A stretch of DNA of 64,000 nucleotides from Streptomyces sp. MUM 203J (GTDB taxonomy: Bacteria > Actinomycetota > Actinomycetes > Streptomycetales > Streptomycetaceae): positions 1 through 64,000 of the forward strand of contig NZ_JADWYO010000033.1 in NCBI RefSeq assembly GCF_022414595.1. The letters run 5' to 3'. The notes under the pieces are model-generated. The model was not told the origin of the DNA, did no database searches, and saw only the letters and a program-made list of their open reading frames with translations. Made by a program: the position numbers and the translations under genes. This document shows, one piece after another, positions 8,646 through 17,714 of the stretch; the stretch's first letter is position 1; each line of letters opens with the position of its first letter.

Positions 8646-8764
8646 CACGAAAGATGATCGGACCAGCGCGTCATGATGGCGTTACCGAAGGTGAGTTGTC
8701 AGAGTCGGGCGGGGGAGTGACCGGGACGGGTCACGGGACTGCGGGCGGGCCGGGTGCCCGGGGG

Positions 8765-9553
8765 TCAGCGGGCGTCTTCGGGGAGCAGGCGGGCCAGTGT
8801 GCGGACCGCGCGGTACTGGAGGGTCTTGATCGCACCCTCGTTCTTGCCCATCACCCGCGCGGTCTCCGCGACCGACAGGCCCTGGAGGAAGCGCAGCGTC
8901 ACGCACTCCTGCTGCTGCGGATTGAGCTTCCGTACGGCTTCCAGCAGCGCGGCGTTCGAGAGGGACTCAAGGACCGAGTCCTCGGGGCTGCGCTCGACCT
9001 CGTTGGCGTCGAGCATCTCGCCGGTGGTCACTTCGAGCCGGAAGCGGCTCGACTTGAAGTGGTCCGCGACCAGATTGCGCGCGATCGTGACCAGCCAGGC
9101 GCCGAAGTCGCGCCCCTGCCAGGTGAAGGTCGAGATCCGGCGCAGGGCCCTGAGGAACGTCTCGCTCGTGAGGTCCTCGGCGGTCGCCTTGCCGCCGACG
9201 CGGTAGTAGATATAGCGGTACACGGTGTCGCTGTACTGGTCGTACAGCCGCCCGAAGGCCTCGGCCTCGCCGGCCTGGGCCCGCTCGACCAGCTCCATCA
9301 TGCGGGCGCTGTCGCTGTCCGCGGCGGGCCGGCGGGGGGCGGTGGAGGTGCCCGCCCCGCCCCGGCTCGCGCGTCTGACGACGGCGCCCCCGTCGGCCAG
9401 GGCGTAGCAGGGGCCGGCCGGTACCGGCACGGATGCCGGTACGGCGAGGGCGGGGACGGCGTACGCGGTGGGGACGAAGCCGCGCAAGTAGCCGAGGACC
9501 GTAGCGCGGAGCGTAGCCAGGCCCGAGGCGTCAACCCCGACGTGTGGGTACAC
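8765..9553 (-). CDS. bldN: ECF sigma factor BldN (with N-terminal pro-sequence)
   Basis: A 262-residue extracytoplasmic-function sigma factor. About 85 N-terminal residues (YPHVGVDASGLATLRATVL onward) match the pro-sequence that is removed from BldN in S. coelicolor. Region 2 follows (FGRLYDQYSDTVYRYIYY, then TAEDLTSETFLRALRR and WLVTIARNLVADHF). Region 4 is near the C terminus (LNPQQQECVTLRFLQGLSVA, GKNEGAIKTLQYRAVRTL). BldN directs genes for aerial hyphae, including bldM and the chaplins and rodlins. GTG 9553 has GGGAG just upstream. A palindromic BldD-like box lies 79-93 bases before the start. Confidence 0.93.
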   Translation of the reverse strand: MYPHVGVDASGLATLRATVLGYLRGFVPTAYAVPALAVPASVPVPAGPCYALADGGAVVRRASRGGAGTSTAPRRPAADSDSARMMELVERAQAGEAEAFGRLYDQYSDTVYRYIYYRVGGKATAEDLTSETFLRALRRISTFTWQGRDFGAWLVTIARNLVADHFKSSRFRLEVTTGEMLDANEVERSPEDSVLESLSNAALLEAVRKLNPQQQECVTLRFLQGLSVAETARVMGKNEGAIKTLQYRAVRTLARLLPEDAR

Positions 9554-9910
9554 GGGACTCCCAGAGGCAGAGCTTCCATCACGTGCAGTGCGGGACCGCT
9601 CACTCGTCGTACGCGCGTCGTGCCGCTCGATGTCACTCGTCGTGACGACGTGTGGGGGGTTCCGTATGCGTCTGAGGAGAATAACGCTTCGTGCAGGGAG
9701 TGCTACACCGAGTTGCTCAAATCATCGATTCAGTCGCTTCTGTTACGGCAAACTGACTGATCAAGTCGCACTTGGTGACCGCTTTTTGACCGAATCTCTT
9801 CCGTTTCTGTCTGCCCGTGCGATGCGTTGTGGTCGAGTGCGGGCATGGGGGACTGGCTCCGGTGCGGCGTGGGTAAGGACCGTGGATGGTCGGCCGGGCG
9901 CCGTGGACGA
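9554..9910 (-). other. bldN upstream regulatory region
   Basis: No gene is supported in these 357 bases between bldN and the HAD gene. The stretch 9690-9800 is noticeably A/T-richer than its surroundings, as expected for a long untranslated leader and promoter of bldN. It contains the BldD-like box described separately. Confidence 0.5.
9632..9646. promoter_or_regulatory. BldD-box-like palindrome upstream of bldN
   Basis: GTCACTCGTCGTGAC has both half-sites of the BldD consensus (TNAC-N5-GTNA) intact; the two central bases differ. BldD is known to repress bldN during vegetative growth, so a true operator is plausible here. Confidence 0.5.
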
Positions 9911-10855
9911 TCAGCGGCGGGTGCGGCGGTGCAGGGCCACGGCCGCGGCCGTGCCGCCGGCCAGCGCACCGACGCCCGCGGCGGCCGGGATGCCGACCTT
10001 CGCCGCCTTGCGGCCCGTGCGGTAGTCCCGCAGCCGCCAGTCGTGCTCCTTGGCGTACCGGCGCAGCTTCGCGTCCGGATTGATCGCGTAGGGGTGACCC
10101 ACCAGGGACAGCATCGGGATGTCGTTGTGCGAGTCGCTGTACGCGGCGCACCGGCCCAGCTCCAGGGTCTCGGCCGCCGCCAGCGCCCGTACCGCCTCGG
10201 CCTTCGCCGGACCGTGCAGGGGCTCCCCGACCAGCCTGCCGGTGTACACGCCCTCGACGGACTCGGCCACCGTGCCGAGCGCCCCGGTCAGGCCCAGCCG
10301 GCGGGCGATGATGGTGGCCGTCTCCACCGGCGCGGCCGTCACCAGCCACACCTTCTGGCCGGCGTCCAGATGCGCCTGGGCCAGGGCCCGGGTGCCGGGC
10401 CAGATCCGGTCCGCCATGTACTCGTCGTAGATCTCCTCGCCGATGGTCATCAGCTCGGAGACGCGGTGGCCCTTGACGATGGACAGGGCGCTGTCGCGTG
10501 CGTCCTGCATGTGCTCGGGGTCCTCGATCCCGGCTACCCGGAACCAGGTCTGCTGCCAGGCGAAGCGGGCCAGCTCGCGGCGCTGGAAGAACTTCCGTTT
10601 GTACAGGCCCCGGCCGAAGTGGAACAGCGCGGCGCCCTGCATGACGGTGTTGTCCAGGTCGAAGAACGCCGCCGCCCGCACATCGCCCGGAACCGGGAAC
10701 TCGGGCTCCGCCTCCGCGGCCTCCGCCTCGGCCCCCGCGAGTGCCTCCAGCTCACGCGACGTCTTGCGCGCCGCCTCCGCCGCGGCCTCGCCTGCCAGCA
10801 CGCTGCGCGCGGTGGCGGAGCGCCTTCTCGGGGTGAGCCATCGCGGTGCGGCCAT
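9911..10855 (-). CDS. HAD-IB family hydrolase (SerB-like)
   Basis: A 314-residue HAD phosphatase. After an Ala/Glu-rich N-terminal 55 residues it shows motif I AAFFDLDNTVMQG, motif II VTAAP, and motif III/IV AYSDSHNDIPML, the SerB-like HAD-IB signature. The C terminus carries a hydrophobic stretch (GIPAAAGVGALAGGTAAAVAL) followed by HRRTRR, which looks like a single membrane anchor. Family members act on phosphoserine or lysophospholipid-type phosphate esters; the substrate here is unknown. It lies divergent from the glutaredoxin-like gene, upstream of bldN and on the same strand as bldN. Confidence 0.85.
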   Translation of the reverse strand: MAAPRWLTPRRRSATARSVLAGEAAAEAARKTSRELEALAGAEAEAAEAEPEFPVPGDVRAAAFFDLDNTVMQGAALFHFGRGLYKRKFFQRRELARFAWQQTWFRVAGIEDPEHMQDARDSALSIVKGHRVSELMTIGEEIYDEYMADRIWPGTRALAQAHLDAGQKVWLVTAAPVETATIIARRLGLTGALGTVAESVEGVYTGRLVGEPLHGPAKAEAVRALAAAETLELGRCAAYSDSHNDIPMLSLVGHPYAINPDAKLRRYAKEHDWRLRDYRTGRKAAKVGIPAAAGVGALAGGTAAAVALHRRTRR

Positions 10856-10903
10856 GACGCGAGCATAGCCAGTGTGTTCGGTCCCCCGCCGCCACGCCCG
10901 ACA

Positions 10904-11200
10904 ATGGACGGCATGTTCCGACGTACGAAGAAGAACGAGAAGGACCGGAGCGGCCAGGCGGATCCCCGCACGGTCACCCTCATCGGGAAGCCCGGGTGTC
11001 ATCTGTGCGACGACGCGCGGGCGGTCGTCCAGCAGGTCTGCGCCGAGACGGGCGCCCTGTGGGAGGAGAAGGACATCGAGCAGGACGAGCAGCTCTACCG
11101 CGCATACTGGGAGCAGATCCCGGTGGTGCTCGTGGACGGTGAGCAGCACACCTTCTGGAAGGTCGACCCGGACCGGCTCCGCCGGGAGCTGGTGTCCTGA
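10904..11200 (+). CDS. Glutaredoxin-like (thioredoxin-fold) protein
   Basis: A 98-residue thiol-redox protein. The fold starts with TVTLIGKPGCHLCDDA, giving a CHLC redox pair. EQIPVVLVDGE contains the cis-Pro and FWKVDPDRL is the closing helix. This is the compact DUF836/glutaredoxin-like family. ATG 10904 and ATG 10913 are both possible and differ by three residues; neither has a convincing ribosome site. It lies upstream of rex, in a redox-related context, but is separated by about 280 bases and a Rex operator. Confidence 0.78.
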   Translation: MDGMFRRTKKNEKDRSGQADPRTVTLIGKPGCHLCDDARAVVQQVCAETGALWEEKDIEQDEQLYRAYWEQIPVVLVDGEQHTFWKVDPDRLRRELVS

Positions 11201-11385
11201 ACCCGCTGTCGGCCGCTCCCCGCCATGGCGCCGGATCGGGGGGCCTTGCGGTGGCGCCGACGGCTGACCTGTGGGGTTCCGGGTGCTTCAGATCTCCAAC
11301 GCGCTGAGGCTCCCCTTGGTTCCACGATGGCGTGATCGGCACGCGTGAGCCCGGTCACTTTGCGCGGACAAAGCGGACATCATCT

Positions 11386-11403
11386 TTGTGCACGCGTTCA
11401 CAA
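11386..11403. promoter_or_regulatory. Rex operator (ROP) in the rex-hemACD promoter
   Basis: TTGTGCACGCGTTCACAA is an 18-bp near-palindrome matching the ROP consensus TTGTGAAN4TTCACAA, with one half carrying GCAC in place of GAAC. It overlaps a candidate -35 (TTGTGC 11386-11391), 17 bases from TAGCCT (11409-11414), so bound Rex would block polymerase. This matches known autoregulation of rex-hemACD. Confidence 0.85.
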
Positions 11404-11477
11404 AGACATAGCCTGCTGTGGACGGGGCGGTCTGGGGGACGGGCCGCCCGCAGCCCCGCTCATCCCGCAGGAGCACC

Positions 11478-12278
11478 GTGGCAACTGGCCGAACTCACCG
11501 ACCGGCGACCCGTAGCCGAGGCATCCCCGAGGCCACCGTCGCCCGGCTTCCGCTGTACCTGCGGGCGCTCACCGCACTGTCGGAGCGCTCCGTACCCACG
11601 GTCTCGTCCGAGGAGCTCGCCGCCGCCGCCGGAGTCAACTCGGCCAAGCTGCGCAAGGACTTCAGCTATCTCGGCTCGTACGGGACCCGGGGTGTCGGCT
11701 ACGACGTCGAGTACCTGGTCTACCAGATCTCCCGTGAGCTGGGGCTCACCCAGGACTGGCCGATCGTCATGGTCGGTATCGGCAACCTCGGCGCCGCCCT
11801 CGCCAACTACGGAGGGTTCGCCTCCCGTGGCTTCCGGGTGGCCGCGCTGATCGACGCCGACAAGTCCCTCGTCGGCAAGCCGGTCGCGGGCATCCCCGTC
11901 CAGCACATCGACGACCTGGAGAAGATCGTCGAGGACAACGGCGTCTCCATCGGCGTCATCGCCACCCCCGCGGGCGCCGCCCAGCAGGTCTGCGACCGGC
12001 TCGTCGCCGCCGGGGTGACCTCCATCCTCAACTTCGCGCCGACCGTGCTCTCGGTCCCCGAGGGTGTCGACGTGCGCAAGGTCGACCTGTCCATCGAACT
12101 CCAGATCCTCGCCTTCCACGAGCAGCGCAAGGCCGGTGAGGAGGGCGGCGGAGACGTCGAGGGCGTCCTCCCGGCCGCCGCGGCCGTCCGCTCGCCGGGC
12201 GCGGCCGAGGGGGCAGGCGCCACCTCCTCCGGACGCAAGGGACCGGACGGGGACCTGCCCGCCGTGATGCCGGCATGA
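11478..12278 (+). CDS. rex: Redox-sensing transcriptional repressor Rex
   Basis: A 266-residue NADH/NAD+-sensing repressor. The N-terminal winged helix (ATVARLPLYLRALTALSE, then NSAKLRKDFSYLGSYGTRG) is followed by a Rossmann domain with GIGNLGAALANY near residue 95. The late helix ILAFHEQRKAG is swapped in the dimer. The C-terminal 40 residues are Ala/Gly-rich and variable. NADH binding releases Rex from its operator, so respiratory genes are induced when oxygen is short. GTG 11478 has GGAG upstream and matches the S. coelicolor N terminus (ATGR...HRPATRSRG). The stop overlaps the hemA ATG. Confidence 0.97.
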   Translation: MATGRTHRPATRSRGIPEATVARLPLYLRALTALSERSVPTVSSEELAAAAGVNSAKLRKDFSYLGSYGTRGVGYDVEYLVYQISRELGLTQDWPIVMVGIGNLGAALANYGGFASRGFRVAALIDADKSLVGKPVAGIPVQHIDDLEKIVEDNGVSIGVIATPAGAAQQVCDRLVAAGVTSILNFAPTVLSVPEGVDVRKVDLSIELQILAFHEQRKAGEEGGGDVEGVLPAAAAVRSPGAAEGAGATSSGRKGPDGDLPAVMPA

Positions 12279-13717
12279 GCCTCCTCGTCGTCGGTCTCAG
12301 CCACCGCAGCGCTCCCGTCAGCGTGCTGGAGCGGGCTTCCCTCGCCCCCGGTGCGCAGAACAGGCTCCTCCAGGACACCCTCGCCGCCGAGCCGGCCGCC
12401 GAGGCCGGGCTGCTGGCCACCTGCAACCGCATCGAGCTCTACGCGGACGTCGACAAGTTCCACGCCGGTGTCGCGGAGCTGTCCACACTGCTCGCCCAGC
12501 ACAGCGGCGTCGGCCTGGAGGAACTCACCCCCTATCTGTACGTCCACTACGAGGACCGGGCCGTCCACCACCTGTTCTCGGTGGCCTGCGGGCTGGACTC
12601 CATGGTCGTCGGAGAAGGCCAGATCCTCGGCCAGATCAAGGACGCGCTCGCCCGCGCCCAGGAGCTGCACACCGCCGGGCGGCTGCTGAACGACCTGTTC
12701 CAGCAGGCCCTCCGGGTCGGCAAGCGCGCCCACAGCGAGACCGGTATCGACCGCGCCGGGCAGTCCCTGGTCACCTTCGGCCTGGAGCAGCTCGCCGCGG
12801 GCCACGCCGTCGACGCCTGGACCAAGGGCAAGCGGGCCCTGGTCATCGGCGCCGGTTCCATGTCCTCCCTCGCCGCCGCCACCCTCGCCCGGGCCGGAGT
12901 CGACGAGATCGTCGTCGCGAACCGCACCGTCGAGCGCGCCCGGCGCCTCGCGCAGATCCTCACCGAACCCGGCACCGGTCATACGGGCGTGACCGCCCGC
13001 TCCGTCGAGATGACCGCGGTCGGGGCCGAGCTGGCCGCCGCCGACATCGCCGTGTCCTGCACCGGCGCCACGGGCCTCGTGCTCACCGGCCAGGCCGTCG
13101 AGACGGCCATGGCCGGGCGCGCCGCCCCGATGGCGCTGCTCGACCTCGCCATGCCCCGGGACGTCGACGCGGCCGTGCACCGAATGAACGGCGTACGGCT
13201 GGTCGACATCGAGTCCCTCGCGGAGGCCTCCGCCGACGCCCCCATGGCCGCCGACGTCGACCAGGTGCGGGGCATCGTCTCCGACGAGGTCGCCGCGTTC
13301 GGCGCCGCCCAGCGGGCCGCCCGCATCACCCCGACCGTCGTCGCGCTGCGCACCATGGCCGCCGACGTGGTCACCGGAGAGATGGCCCGCCTGGAGGGGC
13401 GGCTCCCGGGGCTGGACGAGAAGCAGCGCGCCGAGATCACCCAGACGGTGCGCCGGGTCGTCGACAAGCTGCTGCACGCGCCCACCGTGCGGGTGAAGCA
13501 GCTGGCCAGCGAGCCCGGCGGCGCCGGGTACGCGGACGCGCTGCGTACGCTCTTCGACCTCGACCCGGAGACGGTCGCCGCCGTCTCCCGGGCCGACCTG
13601 GCCAATCCGAACCCGGCCGGTCCGATCCCGGCCGATCCGGGCGCCGCCGGTCCGAACGACGGCGACGCCATGAACTTCACGAACCTGGCGAACCTCAGAA
13701 ACCGAGGCCACGTATGA
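12275..13717 (+). CDS. hemA: Glutamyl-tRNA reductase
   Basis: A 480-residue enzyme that reduces glutamyl-tRNA(Glu) to glutamate-1-semialdehyde, the first committed step of C5-pathway tetrapyrrole synthesis. The catalytic Cys50 is in ATCNRIELY. VVGEGQILGQIK is the substrate-binding signature, and GAGSMSSLAA is the NADPH-binding loop of the second domain. The C-terminal dimerization helix ends around residue 425, followed by an Asn/Pro-rich extension. ATGA overlaps the rex stop, so both are coupled and under Rex control. The product is used by HemL, encoded about 27 kb away in this window. Confidence 0.97.
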   Translation: MSLLVVGLSHRSAPVSVLERASLAPGAQNRLLQDTLAAEPAAEAGLLATCNRIELYADVDKFHAGVAELSTLLAQHSGVGLEELTPYLYVHYEDRAVHHLFSVACGLDSMVVGEGQILGQIKDALARAQELHTAGRLLNDLFQQALRVGKRAHSETGIDRAGQSLVTFGLEQLAAGHAVDAWTKGKRALVIGAGSMSSLAAATLARAGVDEIVVANRTVERARRLAQILTEPGTGHTGVTARSVEMTAVGAELAAADIAVSCTGATGLVLTGQAVETAMAGRAAPMALLDLAMPRDVDAAVHRMNGVRLVDIESLAEASADAPMAADVDQVRGIVSDEVAAFGAAQRAARITPTVVALRTMAADVVTGEMARLEGRLPGLDEKQRAEITQTVRRVVDKLLHAPTVRVKQLASEPGGAGYADALRTLFDLDPETVAAVSRADLANPNPAGPIPADPGAAGPNDGDAMNFTNLANLRNRGHV

Positions 13718-14727
13718 CCGACAGGGCCCAGAGCACCGGCACCGAGCGGGCACTGAGGCTGGGGACCAGGCGGAGCAAGCTCGCCATGGCCCAGTCCGGG
13801 CACGTCGCGGAGGCCGTCCGGCGGCTGACCGGCCGCGCCGTCGAGCTGGTCGAGATCACCACGTACGGTGACGTCTCCCGCGAGCAGCTCGCGCAGATCG
13901 GCGGCACCGGCGTCTTCGTCACCGCCCTGCGCGAGGCGCTGCTGAGCGGCGAGGTCGACTTCGCCGTGCACTCGCTGAAGGACCTGCCGACCGCGCAGCC
14001 CGAGGACCTGGCCCTGGCCGCGATCCCGCTCCGCGAGGACCCGCGGGACGTCCTGGTCGCCCGCGACGGGCTGACCCTCGACCGGCTGCCCGCCGGGGCA
14101 CGCGTCGGCACCGGTTCGCCGCGCCGGATGGCGCAGCTGAACGCGCACGCACGGAACCACGGTCTGCGGATCGAGACCGTGCCGATCCGGGGGAACGTCG
14201 ACACCCGCATCGGATACGTCCGCAGCGGGGAACTCGACGCCGTCGTACTGGCCGCCGCCGGGCTGAACCGGATCGGCCGGATCGACGAGGTGACCGACTT
14301 CCTGTCGGTCGACACCGTCCTGCCCGCTCCCGGCCAGGGCGCCCTGGCGATCGAGTGCCCGGCCGCCGATGCCGCGCTCGCCGCCACGCTCGCGCAGCTC
14401 GACCACGAGCACACGCGGGCCGCCGTGACCGCCGAGCGGTCCCTGCTCGCCGCCCTGGAGGCAGGCTGCTCCGCGCCCGTGGGCGCGCTGGCGGACCTGC
14501 TGCCGGGCTCCGGTTCCGGTCCTGCCGGTTCCGGGGCGGCGCAGGATGTTCATGAGATGCGCCTGCGGGGTGTCGTCGGTACCACCGACGGCTCCACGCT
14601 GGTGCAGTTGTCCACCACCGGTCCCGTACCCACGTCGCACGACGACGCGGTGGCACTCGGTCGCGAACTCGCGGCCGAGATGCTCGCCAAGGGCGCGGCC
14701 GGTCTTATGGGGGAGCGAGCACTTTGA
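13714..14727 (+). CDS. hemC: Porphobilinogen deaminase (hydroxymethylbilane synthase)
   Basis: A 337-residue enzyme joining four porphobilinogens into hydroxymethylbilane. Visible landmarks are LRLGTRRSKLAMAQ at the N terminus, VHSLKDLPTAQP with the catalytic region, GSPRRMAQL, and the dipyrromethane-cofactor Cys252 in LEAGCSAPVGA. The length is normal plus a Gly/Ser-rich insert near residue 270. ATG 13714 overlaps the hemA stop (ATGA), and the 3' end overlaps the TTG of hemD, so the gene is translated as part of the rex-hemACD operon. Confidence 0.97.
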   Translation: MTDRAQSTGTERALRLGTRRSKLAMAQSGHVAEAVRRLTGRAVELVEITTYGDVSREQLAQIGGTGVFVTALREALLSGEVDFAVHSLKDLPTAQPEDLALAAIPLREDPRDVLVARDGLTLDRLPAGARVGTGSPRRMAQLNAHARNHGLRIETVPIRGNVDTRIGYVRSGELDAVVLAAAGLNRIGRIDEVTDFLSVDTVLPAPGQGALAIECPAADAALAATLAQLDHEHTRAAVTAERSLLAALEAGCSAPVGALADLLPGSGSGPAGSGAAQDVHEMRLRGVVGTTDGSTLVQLSTTGPVPTSHDDAVALGRELAAEMLAKGAAGLMGERAL

Positions 14728-16391
14728 GCCCCACCACTGCATCCAAGGCTTCGTCGGCGTTCTCCGCGTGCGGGCACGTCACCTTCCTCGGCGCCGGACC
14801 CGGTGATCCGGGGCTGTTGACTCTGCGCGCCGTGGAGGCGCTGGCAGGCGCCGACGTACTGATCGCCGAGCCCGAAGTGCTCGATGTCGTACGCGGCCAT
14901 GCCCGGGCGGGGGTGAGCACGCCCGAGCTGACGGTTGTTGACGATGCGTCAACCGCCGCCGCTGTCCCCGTGTTGAGGGATGCGGCCAATCTTGTCATGG
15001 AGGCCGCGCGGAGCGGCAAGCGGGTGGTGCGTGCGCTGGGCGGAGACCCGGGGCTCGACGGCAACGCGGGCGCCGAGATGCTCGCCTGCGCCGCCGAGGG
15101 CATCCCCTTCGAGGTCGTGCCCGGTGTCGCCGCCGCCGTCGGTGTGCCCGCGTACGCGGGTGTTCCGCTGCGGGACGCCCAGGGTGCGGACGTACGGTTC
15201 CTCGACGCCCGCACGGCCGGCGACCGCTGCTGGACGGAGGCCGGCGCCTCCGACTGCACGGTCGTCGTGTCCACCGCCCTGGACGCGGTCGCGGCGGCGG
15301 CCGGTGAGCTGGTGGCGGCGGGCCGCAAGCCGGACACCCCGATGACGGTCACCGTGGCCGGTACGACGACCCGGCAGCGGACCTGGACGGCGACGCTCGG
15401 TTCGATCGCGCAGGTGCTCAAGCAGGCGAAGGTGCTGCCCTCGCCGGACGGCCACCAGCCCGTCATAGCCGTGGTCGGCGAGCGCTCCGCCGCCGCCCAG
15501 CGCGACCAGCTCGCCTGGTTCGAGTCCAAGCCGCTGTTCGGCTGGAAGGTCCTGGTGCCCCGCACCAAGGAGCAGGCCGCGTCCCTGTCCGACCAGCTCC
15601 GCTCCTACGGCGCCGTGCCGCACGAGGTCCCGACCATCGCCGTCGAACCGCCGCGCACCCCGCAGCAGATGGAGCGCGCGGTCAAGGGCCTGGTGACGGG
15701 CCGCTACGAGTGGATCGCCTTCACGTCCGTCAACGCCGTCAAGGCGGTGCGGGAGAAGTTCGAGGAGTACGGGCTCGACGCCCGCGCCTTCGCCGGGATC
15801 AAGGTCGCGGCGGTGGGCGAGCAGACCGCCAAGGCCCTGGTCGACTTCGGTGTGAAGCCTGACCTGGTGCCCAGCGGCGAGCAGTCCGCGGCCGGGCTGC
15901 TGGAGGACTGGCCGCCGTACGACCCGGTGTTCGACCCGATCGACCGGGTGTTCCTGCCGCGTGCGGACATCGCCACGGAGACCCTCGTGGCCGGGCTCAT
16001 CGAGTTGGGCTGGGAGGTCGACGACGTCACCGCGTACCGGACCGTGCGGGCCTCGCCGCCGCCGGCGGAGACCCGTGAGGCGATCAAGGGCGGCGGTTTC
16101 GACGCGGTCCTGTTCACGTCCTCGTCGACGGTGCGGAACCTGGTGGGCATCGCGGGCAAGCCGCACAACGTGACGGTCATCGCCTGCATCGGCCCGGCCA
16201 CGGCCAAGACGGCCGAGGAGCACGGCCTGCGGGTCGACGTCCTGTCGCCGGAGCCGTCGGTCACCAAGCTGGCGGAGGCCCTGGCGGAGTTCGGCGCCAA
16301 GCGCCGTGCCGCCGCGGTCGAGGCGGGCGATCCCGTGACGCGGCCCTCGGAACGGCGCCCCGGCGCGCGGCGGCGGCGCACGACGACGTAA
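14724..16391 (+). CDS. hemD: Fused uroporphyrinogen-III C-methyltransferase / uroporphyrinogen-III synthase
   Basis: A 555-residue bifunctional protein. The N-terminal half (about 15-255) is a SUMT/CobA methylase with FLGAGPGDPGLLTL and VVPGVAAAVGVPAYAG. The C-terminal half (about 270-530) is HemD, with WKVLVPRTKEQAASL, WIAFTSVNAVKAVRE and a late LFTSSSTVRNL. The synthase closes hydroxymethylbilane to uroporphyrinogen III. The methylase diverts it to precorrin-2 for siroheme or cobalamin. The TTG start overlaps the hemC stop and has GGGGGAG upstream. The fusion is usual in Actinobacteria. The basic tail (RRPGARRRRTTT) is poorly conserved. Confidence 0.95.
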   Translation: MSPTTASKASSAFSACGHVTFLGAGPGDPGLLTLRAVEALAGADVLIAEPEVLDVVRGHARAGVSTPELTVVDDASTAAAVPVLRDAANLVMEAARSGKRVVRALGGDPGLDGNAGAEMLACAAEGIPFEVVPGVAAAVGVPAYAGVPLRDAQGADVRFLDARTAGDRCWTEAGASDCTVVVSTALDAVAAAAGELVAAGRKPDTPMTVTVAGTTTRQRTWTATLGSIAQVLKQAKVLPSPDGHQPVIAVVGERSAAAQRDQLAWFESKPLFGWKVLVPRTKEQAASLSDQLRSYGAVPHEVPTIAVEPPRTPQQMERAVKGLVTGRYEWIAFTSVNAVKAVREKFEEYGLDARAFAGIKVAAVGEQTAKALVDFGVKPDLVPSGEQSAAGLLEDWPPYDPVFDPIDRVFLPRADIATETLVAGLIELGWEVDDVTAYRTVRASPPPAETREAIKGGGFDAVLFTSSSTVRNLVGIAGKPHNVTVIACIGPATAKTAEEHGLRVDVLSPEPSVTKLAEALAEFGAKRRAAAVEAGDPVTRPSERRPGARRRRTTT

Positions 16392-16403
16392 CGGCCGTCG
16401 TCA

Positions 16404-16489
16404 CGGGGGCCTCGCCCCCGGAACTGCGTGTCGCGGCTTCGCCGCTCGTCCTCACGCGCCGGAGGAGCCGGGTCCCGGCTCCTCCGGCG
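16404..16489 (+). terminator. Double hairpin after the rex-hemACD operon
   Basis: Two inverted repeats follow hemD: CGGGGGC/GCCCCCG with a three-base loop (16404-16420), and a near-perfect 16-bp stem CGCCGGAGGAGCCGGG with its complement (16457-16489). They separate the Rex-regulated operon from hemB. Confidence 0.75.
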
Positions 16490-16567
16490 TCCGACCGGAA
16501 CCGTCCACCGGAACCGTCCGACGGGCTGTCGGCATGTGCGGCCGACCACAGGGCGTAGCGTGGGCGC

Positions 16568-17566
16568 ATGAGCGAATACGGCGGCTTTCCCGGGACGCGG
16601 CCCAGGCGGCTGCGGGTCACACCCACGATGCGGCGCATGGTCGCGGAGACGCGGCTGCACCCCGCCGACCTGATCCTTCCCGCGTTCGTACGGGAAGGGG
16701 TCACCGAACCCGTACCGATCAGCGCCATGCCGGGCGTCGTCCAGCACACCCGGGACACGCTGCGGAAGGCCGCCGTGGAGGCGGTCGAGGCGGGGGTTTC
16801 CGGGATCATGCTGTTCGGCGTTCCCGAGGAGGCGAAGAAGGACGCGGCCGGCACCGCCGGGACCGACCCCGAGGGGATCCTTCAGGTCGCCGTCCGGGAC
16901 GTGCGCGCCGAGGTCGGGGACGAGCTGGTGATCATGTCGGACCTGTGCCTGGACGAGTACACCGACCATGGGCACTGCGGAGTCCTCGACGCCGACGGGC
17001 GCGTCGACAACGACGCCACCCTCGAGCGGTACGCCGAGATGGCCCAGGTCCAGGCCGACGCGGGTGTCCACGTCGTGGGGCCCAGCGGCATGATGGACGG
17101 CCAGGTCGGGGTGATCCGCGACGCGCTGGACACCATCGGCAAGGAGGACGTGGCCATCCTGGCGTACACCGCCAAGTACGCCTCCGCCTTCTACGGGCCG
17201 TTCCGCGAGGCAGTCGGCTCCTCGCTGAGCGGGGACCGCAAGACGTACCAGCAGGACCCGGCCAACGTCCGCGAGTCCATGCGGGAGCTGGCGCTGGACC
17301 TCGACGAGGGCGCCGACATGGTCATGGTCAAGCCGGCCGGGCCGTACCTCGACATCCTCGCGAAGGTCGCGGACTCCGTGGACGTGCCGGTCGCCGCGTA
17401 CCAGATCAGCGGCGAGTACGCGATGATCGAGGCCGCTGCCGAGAAGGGCTGGATCGAGCGGGACAAGGCGATCCTGGAGTCCCTGACCGGCATCAAGCGG
17501 GCCGGGGCGCAGATGATCCTCACCTACTGGGCGACCGAGACGGCGCGGATGCTGGGGCGGCGCTGA
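16568..17566 (+). CDS. hemB: Delta-aminolevulinic acid dehydratase (porphobilinogen synthase)
   Basis: A 332-residue TIM-barrel enzyme condensing two aminolevulinates to porphobilinogen. Active-site lysines sit in AYTAKYASAFYGPFREA and MVKPAGPYLD. The metal loop reads DLCLDEYTDHGHCG: aspartates replace the cysteines of zinc enzymes (CxC), so this is predicted to be a magnesium/potassium-type enzyme. ATG 16568 follows TAGCG at about the distance of a leaderless or near-leaderless start. It lies 177 bases after hemD behind two hairpins, so it is probably transcribed separately, although some read-through is possible. Confidence 0.96.
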   Translation: MSEYGGFPGTRPRRLRVTPTMRRMVAETRLHPADLILPAFVREGVTEPVPISAMPGVVQHTRDTLRKAAVEAVEAGVSGIMLFGVPEEAKKDAAGTAGTDPEGILQVAVRDVRAEVGDELVIMSDLCLDEYTDHGHCGVLDADGRVDNDATLERYAEMAQVQADAGVHVVGPSGMMDGQVGVIRDALDTIGKEDVAILAYTAKYASAFYGPFREAVGSSLSGDRKTYQQDPANVRESMRELALDLDEGADMVMVKPAGPYLDILAKVADSVDVPVAAYQISGEYAMIEAAAEKGWIERDKAILESLTGIKRAGAQMILTYWATETARMLGRR

Positions 17567-17714
17567 CGGGACGTCCGGACAGGACACGGCCGGGCCCCGT
17601 GGTTCGGGACCGGTTCCAGCGGGTCGGAGGGCGGAGCGGCGCCTCTCCCCCTCCGACACCTCTGACGCCGTCGGCTCCGGGGGCCGGGTGGCGGGACCTC
17701 GGGGACTCTTCAGG

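Noticed and set aside
11807..13753. Long minus-strand open frame across hemA (648 codons)
   Set aside because: It is antisense to hemA, whose product is certain, and has Val/Gly/His-rich composition without domains. It is a high-GC shadow.
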